A DNA stretch of 11,592 nucleotides from Hyphomicrobiales bacterium (GTDB taxonomy: Bacteria; Pseudomonadota; Alphaproteobacteria; Rhizobiales; HXMU1428-3). Below are positions 5,833 to 11,592 of this stretch, in pieces (position 1 is the stretch's first letter; the number at the start of each line of letters is the position of its first letter). The DNA is taken from positions 1 through 11,592 of the forward strand of contig JAJFHW010000369.1 in assembly GCA_021775385.1 (NCBI GenBank), given 5' to 3'. The notes beneath the pieces were generated by a model. It was not told where the DNA came from. It did not search any database and worked only from the letters and a program-made list of their open reading frames with translations. The position numbers and the translations under genes are program-made.

Positions 5833-6443
5833 GAATGTGCGAAAATATCACTTTCAGCCCATCCAGCTAAATCAAGTTCAGCTCGTGTTGGTAAAAATTC
5901 AAAGGCTTTATCAGCAATTTCAAAACGATTTTCACGTTTTAAGCGAACAATTAGAATCTCCATCAGTTGGTGAAGATATAATACATCAGAAGCTGCATAC
6001 GCCGTCTGCGCGTCACTTAAAGTTTCCGCGCCCCAATCAGAGCTTTGTTGTTGCTTTGAAAGGTCAACAGAAATGAGTTCGCGTGTTAAATCTTTCAAAC
6101 CATGCCGGTCCGTATAAGTTCTTGTTAGTTTTGAGGCAATTTTGGTGCAAAACACAGGAGCTGCCCAAATACCTAAATACTGATAGAGTGCAGCTAAATC
6201 AAAACGAGCAAAATGATAAATTTTAACGAGATTTGGGTCAGACAAAATGGCTTTTAAATTAGGTGCTGAATAATCAGCGCCATCAAATTGCACAAGATGA
6301 GCTGAGCCATCCCCCGAAGAGAGTTGCACAACACAAAGTCTGTCACGTAAAGGGTTTAAGCCAAGGGTCTCGCTATCGATCGCTACAGCTCCCTCGAAAT
6401 GAAGGTCATCAGGCAAGTCATTTTTGTGCAAATGAATAGTCAT
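5829..6443 (-). CDS. nrnC: NrnC-type 3'-5' oligoribonuclease (RNase D-like, DEDDy)
   Basis: A 204-residue DEDDy exonuclease. Exo I is AIDSETLGL with Asp23 and Glu25, exo II is HFARFDLAAL with Asp82, and exo III has Tyr149-x3-Asp153. All catalytic residues are present. Classical RNase D is about 370 residues with C-terminal HRDC domains. Here there is only the catalytic domain, matching the NrnC family described in Bartonella and other Hyphomicrobiales. NrnC degrades very short RNAs, especially dinucleotides, in place of Orn, and assembles as an octameric ring. Automatic annotation often calls it ribonuclease D (rnd). The ATG at 6441-6443 is preceded by a weak GGGA-type Shine-Dalgarno. Position upstream of lptC and divergent from the SDR gene is the typical context. 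The NrnC assignment is from length, motifs and synteny, not from a phylogeny. Confidence 0.9.
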   Translation of the reverse strand: MTIHLHKNDLPDDLHFEGAVAIDSETLGLNPLRDRLCVVQLSSGDGSAHLVQFDGADYSAPNLKAILSDPNLVKIYHFARFDLAALYQYLGIWAAPVFCTKIASKLTRTYTDRHGLKDLTRELISVDLSKQQQSSDWGAETLSDAQTAYAASDVLYLHQLMEILIVRLKRENRFEIADKAFEFLPTRAELDLAGWAESDIFAHS

Positions 6444-6497
6444 AAAACATCCCGTATTCTCGATTTATCCGTTATATAATGAAACTCCTAGCACAAA

Positions 6498-6546
6498 ACG
6501 AGTTTTTTGCCAGCAAGCAAAGCAATAATTTTATGAATAAACTCGT
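6498..6546. promoter_or_regulatory. 8-bp inverted repeat between nrnC and the SDR gene
   Basis: ACGAGTTT (6498-6505) and AAACTCGT (6539-6546) form a perfect inverted repeat with a 33-nt spacer in the divergent intergenic region. The left arm overlaps the likely -35 zone of nrnC (minus strand TATATAA near 6472-6478 as -10). The right arm lies about 20 bp upstream of the SDR promoter candidate. A shared operator is conceivable but unproven. Confidence 0.3.
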
Positions 6547-6566
6547 GTTTGCGACACTAGAAACGC

Positions 6567-6595
6567 TTCACAAATCACTTAACTCACTTTATTTT
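6567..6595 (+). promoter_or_regulatory. Candidate sigma-70 promoter for the SDR gene
   Basis: TTCACA (6567-6572, five of six matches to TTGACA) and TATTTT (6590-6595) are spaced by 17 bp. The expected start near 6602 gives a leader of about 20 nt containing the AGGAG ribosome-binding site (6611-6615). Confidence 0.5.
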
Positions 6596-6622
6596 AGCCA
6601 AGATTCTTAAAGGAGCGATCAG

Positions 6623-7579
6623 ATGAAAACTAAAGGTATCGTAACAATATTTGGAGGCTCGGGCTTCGTTGGTCGTCATTTAGTTGGCCAATTGAGCAAA
6701 GCAGGGTACCGCATTCGTGTCGCTGTTCGTCACCCTCAACTAGCTGGTTTTCTTCAACCACTCGGCGGTTTAAGTCAGATCGAATTCGTCAAAGCCAACA
6801 TCCGAAACGAGAAGTCCATCATAGAAGCTGTTGAAGGCGCCGATTACGTTGTTAATCTGGTCGGAGTTTTAGCGCAATCAGGAAGACAAAATTTTAATTC
6901 TCTACATGTTCAAGGCGCTCGTTTAATCGCCATTGCCGCAAGAGAAGCTGGTGTTAAACAACTCGTGCAAATGTCTGCACTTGGCGCTGATGAAAAAAGC
7001 TCTTCTAAATATGCAAGAACAAAAGCACACGGTGAAGATGCCGTTTTAAATATGGAACCAAATGCCATCATTCTTCGCCCTTCAGTGGTCTTTGGGCCTG
7101 AAGATGGTTTCTTTAATCTTTTTGCTGGCATGATGTCCGTATTGCCCATCGTTCCCGTGTTTGGTTCAAAAACCAAATTTCAACCAATTTTTGTTGGAGA
7201 TGTAGCAAGCGTCATTAAGGCTTCCCTTGAAGGGAAAGCAAAACAAGGCACAATTTATGAATTAGGCGGACCACAAATTGTTTCAATGAAAGAGGTTCAT
7301 CAAAAGATCAAGTCAATAACAGGCATGAAAACTTGGTTGCTCCCATTACCACTTTGGATCGCGAAAATAATTGCGATGCTAACCTGGTTTTTACCAAACC
7401 CTCCGATCACAAGAGATCAAATCAAATTATTGAAAAAAGATAATGTTGTTAGCAATTTAGCTATGGAAGAACATCGCACATACGCTGATTTGGTTAAAAC
7501 ACCACCCCACTCGATCGATGCCTGTGTCCCAACTTATCTAGATCGTTTTGAAACAGTAAACCATGGTAAAACTGTCTAG
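6623..7579 (+). CDS. Atypical SDR NAD(P)-binding protein, complex I NDUFA9-like
   Basis: A 318-residue extended/atypical short-chain dehydrogenase-like protein. The Rossmann nucleotide-binding motif GGSGFVG is at 11-17. An NLVGVLAQSG segment (78-87) follows, then Ser118 and Tyr130-x3-Lys134 at the usual SDR active-site places, and LRPSVVFGPEDGFFN (151-165), characteristic of the NDUFA9/UDP-sugar-epimerase-like subgroup. A hydrophobic C-terminal part (about 236-260) may touch the membrane. The ATG has AGGAG 7 nt upstream. Bacterial members are annotated as NAD-dependent epimerase or complex I NDUFA9 subunit family. The substrate is unknown, and a role in quinone/respiratory assembly is inferred from the mitochondrial relative only. 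Divergent from nrnC, as in other Hyphomicrobiales. The stop codon TAG abuts a structured repeat element. Confidence 0.93.
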   Translation: MKTKGIVTIFGGSGFVGRHLVGQLSKAGYRIRVAVRHPQLAGFLQPLGGLSQIEFVKANIRNEKSIIEAVEGADYVVNLVGVLAQSGRQNFNSLHVQGARLIAIAAREAGVKQLVQMSALGADEKSSSKYARTKAHGEDAVLNMEPNAIILRPSVVFGPEDGFFNLFAGMMSVLPIVPVFGSKTKFQPIFVGDVASVIKASLEGKAKQGTIYELGGPQIVSMKEVHQKIKSITGMKTWLLPLPLWIAKIIAMLTWFLPNPPITRDQIKLLKKDNVVSNLAMEEHRTYADLVKTPPHSIDACVPTYLDRFETVNHGKTV

Positions 7580-7710
7580 AGCGTTCCGCCTAAAAGTAAG
7601 TTCGGTTTTAGGATGCGACGGTTGCTAGTGGGCAACTGGAGGAGCGCTTAGAAAGTGCGGATGCTTAGGTGGGCATCTGAAGCACAGAAAAGCCAACTGA
7701 AGGAGCAATA
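7576..7710. repeat. Structured repeat element (locus 2)
   Basis: It begins at CTAGAGC, which includes the SDR stop codon. The leader hairpin CCTAAAA (7589-7595) / TTTTAGG (7606-7612) is a perfect 7-bp stem. The first stem-loop, GTTGC (7621-7625) / GCAAC (7632-7636), has GCG flanks. The second, GTGC-G-GATGC (7655-7664) / GCATC-TGAA-GCAC (7673-7685), is well formed. A truncated third unit (GCCAACTGAAGGAGCA, 7692-7707) follows. The leader and first stem-loop align closely with locus 1 (563-623) in the same orientation. It lies between the SDR gene and the thi promoter. No terminal direct repeats, transposase or ORF are visible. Confidence 0.82.
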
Positions 7711-7764
7711 AAAAAACAAAAAGCCTTCTAGTCCTAAAAGATGACTATTTCACTTTTGAAGAAA

Positions 7765-7773
7765 TGTTATACT
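7765..7773 (+). promoter_or_regulatory. Candidate extended -10 promoter for the thi transcript
   Basis: TGTTATACT is an extended -10 motif (TGnTATACT). The 17-bp -35 position (CTATTT) is poor, which extended -10 promoters tolerate. A start near 7780 would put the TPP aptamer about 36 nt into the transcript. Confidence 0.42.
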
Positions 7774-7815
7774 AAAGACTTGATGTCGAGTAAAAAACAG
7801 AGCATTATTGCGCCA

Positions 7816-7900
7816 TCCGAGGGGTGTTCTTTATAGAACTGAGAGAGTAGCTTACTCAACCCTTTAAACCTGATCCGGGTCATGCCGGCGTAGGGACGGA
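7816..7900 (+). ncRNA. TPP riboswitch aptamer (THI element)
   Basis: The segment carries the conserved THI-box landmarks in order. P1 is TCCG (7816-7819) / CGGA (7897-7900). P2 is GGGT (7822-7825) / ACCC (7859-7862). P3 hairpin is GTTCT/AGAAC (7826-7839), followed by CTGAGAGAG, and an optional P3a is AGTA/TACT (7846-7856). Then come the invariant CCTGATC and CGTAGGGA, with P5 CCGG/CCGG between them. It binds thiamine pyrophosphate and represses downstream genes. Its location upstream of a membrane-protein gene and thiC fits thiamine control. Confidence 0.96.
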
Positions 7901-7934
7901 AAAGATTGTTTGTCATTATTTTATATTAGATGAT

Positions 7935-7971
7935 TTGTCAGGAAATTTAAAGATAATCTGACAACTCTTTT
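7935..7971 (+). terminator. Weak terminator-like hairpin after the TPP aptamer
   Basis: TTGTCAG (7935-7941) and CTGACAA (7958-7964) form a perfect 7-bp stem with a 16-nt loop, followed by CTCTTTT. A second TTTGTCA (7909-7915) could compete for the right arm. It may be a transcriptional expression platform, but the stem is short, the loop large and the T-run interrupted. Confidence 0.35.
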
Positions 7972-8032
7972 AGCGAAATCAAAGCGATAGCTTAGCTGAA
8001 AATATAATAAAATTTGATAACAGTCCTATCTA

Positions 8033-8051
8033 CCACTTATTGATAAAGTGG
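8033..8051 (+). other. Short hairpin in the thi leader
   Basis: CCACTT (8033-8038) pairs with AAGTGG (8046-8051) across a 7-nt loop. It sits just before the segment able to pair with the downstream Shine-Dalgarno and may stack on that helix. No T-run follows. Confidence 0.35.
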
Positions 8052-8113
8052 GGTCTCCCTTAGCCAAACATTACCGGATCAAAGTTCACTAAGTTCTGAT
8101 TAAAAGGGGGGCT
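8052..8113 (+). promoter_or_regulatory. Possible Shine-Dalgarno-sequestering helix in the thi leader
   Basis: GGTCTCCCTT (8052-8061) can pair with AAGGGGGGCT (8104-8113) over 10 bp including three G-U pairs, covering the G-run that serves as the Shine-Dalgarno of the gene at 8119. The same TCCCT (8056-8060) is complementary to AGGGA (7892-7896) at the 3' end of the TPP aptamer. A ligand-dependent switch of partner is therefore possible. The pairings are visible; the regulation is inference. The rest of the 218-nt leader has no ORF. Confidence 0.4.
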
Positions 8114-8118
8114 ATCCT

Positions 8119-8532
8119 ATGGACTTGTCATTGGTATTAGCAAAAATAGTAGGTCTATATTGCCTGATCGTTTCTATTTCTGTTTTATTGAATTATCAGA
8201 GAATCCCCATTTTGGTGCATGAATTTATTGAAAGTGAAGGACTTAAATACATTGCAGGGTTGGTCACCCTAATTGTCGGTATCATAGTGATAATCATTCA
8301 TCCAATTATCTCTAATGATTGGCGTATTATAATTACTATATTTGGTTGGGGTGCATTCTTGGTGGGGTTAGTAAACTTATTTATACCAGAGCTTGCCCTG
8401 CAAATCATAAGATTAATAGCATCACACCGTAATCTATTCACTCTATTTGTACTTGCCGTTTTGCTAACCTCGCTTGTTTTATTAGCTGAAGGATTTGGCA
8501 TAACATTCATTCAAGCTCTAATTCCAATATAA
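8119..8532 (+). CDS. Four-helix membrane protein of unknown function, in the TPP-controlled unit
   Basis: A 137-residue hydrophobic protein with four likely transmembrane helices (about 4-24, 43-62, 69-89, 105-124) and short loops. No signal peptide or catalytic motif is evident. The central IISNDWRIIITIFGWGAFLVGLVNLF segment (shown here only as residues 63-88) resembles small uncharacterised integral-membrane proteins I have seen in many bacteria, but I cannot name a family. The ATG is preceded by a strong G-rich Shine-Dalgarno (AGGGGGG, 8105-8111) at 7 nt spacing. It is the first gene after the TPP riboswitch and ends 72 nt before thiC with no terminator between, so co-transcription with thiC is likely. 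A link to thiamine or HMP transport is only a guess from position. It has no resemblance to known thiamine transporters such as ThiT, PnuT or ThiBPQ. Confidence 0.8.
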   Translation: MDLSLVLAKIVGLYCLIVSISVLLNYQRIPILVHEFIESEGLKYIAGLVTLIVGIIVIIIHPIISNDWRIIITIFGWGAFLVGLVNLFIPELALQIIRLIASHRNLFTLFVLAVLLTSLVLLAEGFGITFIQALIPI

Positions 8533-8595
8533 CAATTTATTCCTTTTTCTTTTTCGCAAAGCATTTCTTATTGAAAATTAATTTACAATTTTTAG

Positions 8596-10467
<1,872 letters not shown>

Positions 10468-10490
10468 AGCTTTTGTAACAGAATAAAAGA

Positions 10491-10516
10491 AGCCCAGCCT
10501 ACCGCTGGGCTTTTTT
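10491..10516 (+). terminator. Intrinsic terminator of the thiC unit
   Basis: A perfect 8-bp G+C-rich stem AGCCCAGC (10491-10498) / GCTGGGCT (10504-10511) with a 5-nt loop, followed directly by a run of T residues to 10516. It lies 23 nt after the thiC stop. A strong Rho-independent terminator. Confidence 0.95.
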
Positions 10517-10701
10517 GTTTATCAGTATTCCGCAAATGACCGCTTAGCAGAAGTAAATAAATAGTCTTGTTCAAGCCTGCTTTTGACCCAAGGGGGCATT
10601 TCTAGTTTTAGATTTTCGCAAAGTAACATTTATATAAATGTCCAAAAGATCTAATTAATGTAACATTAATTGTTTATTAGATATGAATTTGTTTTACTAA
10701 G

Positions 10702-10707
10702 TATAAT
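10702..10707 (+). promoter_or_regulatory. Candidate -10 element upstream of the terminal membrane-protein gene
   Basis: A perfect TATAAT lies about 30 bp before the proposed TTG start. The -35 match is weak (TTAGAT at 19 bp). The 10517-10737 stretch between the thiC terminator and this gene shows no other feature. Confidence 0.35.
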
Positions 10708-10737
10708 CAGTAAATCGTACCTAGGGGCATCATTGTA

Positions 10738-11592
10738 TTGAAAAAATACTTTTATTCATTTTTGTTATTTTCATTTTGTATTGCTTTACCTGTTGCACTA
10801 GCAGGGTTTGGGCAGGTATGGGCAAAAAAACTTCCATTATCAGAACTTGAGAGAATTGTTCTATTCAATCAGCTTTTTCCTCTCTATGTTGGAGTAATAA
10901 TTTTTACAGCAACCCGTATTTATTTTTCCCCGAAATATTGGAAGTATTTATTAATGGTACCCCTTTTTGGAGGGATAGGTGCTGTTCTAATTTTACCCCT
11001 ATTTGTTGGAGTTATGTTTGGAATAGGTGAAGGAAATGCTCCGCAGATAATAAAAAACTTTTTCTTTTATCTTGGTTTAGTAATTGTCTTCCTGCCTTTG
11101 ACAATTACTGAATACGCAGTCTCTGTGAAAACTGACCGACCAAGGGTGTATTCACTGGTCCATATTGTTTCTCTGCTTATTACAATATTGTCTGTTAAAT
11201 TCATTGGAAATTGGGGTGTTCGAAATCAAATTGAATACGCTTTTAGTCCAGTGTTATACGGGCTTCTCATACTTCCTTATGGAGCTTACATTACAAGGTA
11301 TCATCTGCCAAAGATAAGAGATTGTTTATTTATCATGGTTTTCTCTGTTGGTATTTTATGGAGTTTTTTTGTGGGTATAGGGCTATCTAAAAATTATTCA
11401 CTTAGTAATTCTCTTAATTGGACGAATGATTATTTTTTACGTTTTATTCCAGCTTCAAGACAACAAAAACATAAATATTTTTCAACTTTGATTCCTAAAA
11501 ATAATGAGGTCATTATTTTAGGTGATAAATATTTTCGTTTTCCATTTGATACGATAAAATTCCATATGCGAATATTTAAAAAACATTATTCT
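10738..11592 (+). CDS. Polytopic membrane protein of unknown function, 5' part (cut by window edge)
   Basis: An open frame from a TTG at 10738-10740 runs 285 codons to the window end without a stop; the frame is closed upstream by TAA at 10711-10713. AGGGG (10723-10727) is 10 nt before the TTG, and no in-frame ATG occurs until about 10954, inside a transmembrane segment, so TTG is the best start. The product begins MKKYFYSFLL and has about seven hydrophobic helices (near residues 5-22, 45-62, 70-96, 108-125, 138-156, 169-185, 196-216). A hydrophilic C-terminal segment follows (from about 240, with VIILGDKYFRFPF). I recognise no family; the topology would suit a transporter, polysaccharide-related or sensor protein, but no motif decides. 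It is visibly more AT-rich than thiC and shows no thiamine link. Its complete length is unknown. Confidence 0.8.
   Translation, partial: MKKYFYSFLLFSFCIALPVALAGFGQVWAKKLPLSELERIVLFNQLFPLYVGVIIFTATRIYFSPKYWKYLLMVPLFGGIGAVLILPLFVGVMFGIGEGNAPQIIKNFFFYLGLVIVFLPLTITEYAVSVKTDRPRVYSLVHIVSLLITILSVKFIGNWGVRNQIEYAFSPVLYGLLILPYGAYITRYHLPKIRDCLFIMVFSVGILWSFFVGIGLSKNYSLSNSLNWTNDYFLRFIPASRQQKHKYFSTLIPKNNEVIILGDKYFRFPFDTIKFHMRIFKKHYS

Noticed and set aside
6910..7176. 88-codon minus-strand ORF inside the SDR gene
   Set aside because: Antisense shadow of a well-conserved coding frame without its own start signals.
7703..7735. GAAGG/CCTTC inverted repeat before the thi promoter as an SDR terminator
   Set aside because: The stem is 5 bp, the A-rich loop exceeds 20 nt, and no T-run follows on the plus strand.
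7900..8118. A leader peptide or small ORF between the riboswitch and the membrane-protein gene
   Set aside because: The only ATG frames stop within a few codons and lack ribosome sites.
8298..8510. 70-codon minus-strand ORF opposite the small membrane-protein gene
   Set aside because: The plus-strand frame has the strong Shine-Dalgarno and the regular transmembrane pattern; the antisense frame has neither.

Overview
The window looks like core chromosome of an AT-rich alphaproteobacterium, most likely of the order Hyphomicrobiales (Rhizobiales). The support is gene order and gene type. A minus-strand block reads nrnC, lptC, lptA, lptB, rpoN, hpf, and an atypical NAD(P)-binding SDR (complex I NDUFA9-like) is divergent from nrnC. 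This arrangement, and the short RNase D-like NrnC replacing a classical oligoribonuclease, are typical of that order. I cannot name a genus.

Left part (1-6443, minus strand). A short nanoRNase (nrnC) is followed by lptC and lptA, which provide the inner-membrane and periplasmic parts of the LPS transport bridge. Next come lptB, its cytoplasmic ATPase, with an unusual proline/glutamine-rich N-terminal extension of about 150 residues, and rpoN (sigma-54). Last is the first 20 codons of hpf (ribosome hibernation factor), which runs off the left edge. The rpoN-hpf gap (about 745 bp) is long. It holds a tandem array of structured 39-bp repeats, an intrinsic terminator on the minus strand, a short doubtful ORF, and small repeats in front of hpf.

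Middle (6444-7579, plus strand). A promoter-like region separates nrnC from the divergent SDR gene. A second copy of the structured repeat element begins right at the SDR stop codon.

Right part (7741-10517, plus strand). A clear TPP riboswitch is followed by a long leader (about 218 nt), an unrecognised 137-residue four-helix membrane protein, thiC (HMP-P synthase) and a strong intrinsic terminator. The leader can form a helix hiding the Shine-Dalgarno sequence of the membrane-protein gene. The simplest reading is a TPP-repressed unit of membrane protein plus thiC. After the terminator an AT-rich gene for an unrecognised polytopic membrane protein starts at a TTG and runs off the right edge.

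The most unusual signal is the dispersed hairpin repeat (about 563-797 and 7576-7710). Two loci 7 kb apart share a leader hairpin and bipartite stem-loops. Between units, both the inner and outer stems differ by compensatory base-pair changes while the internal loop is kept. This suggests that structure, not just sequence, is maintained. I see no new multi-gene defence or mobile system in the window.
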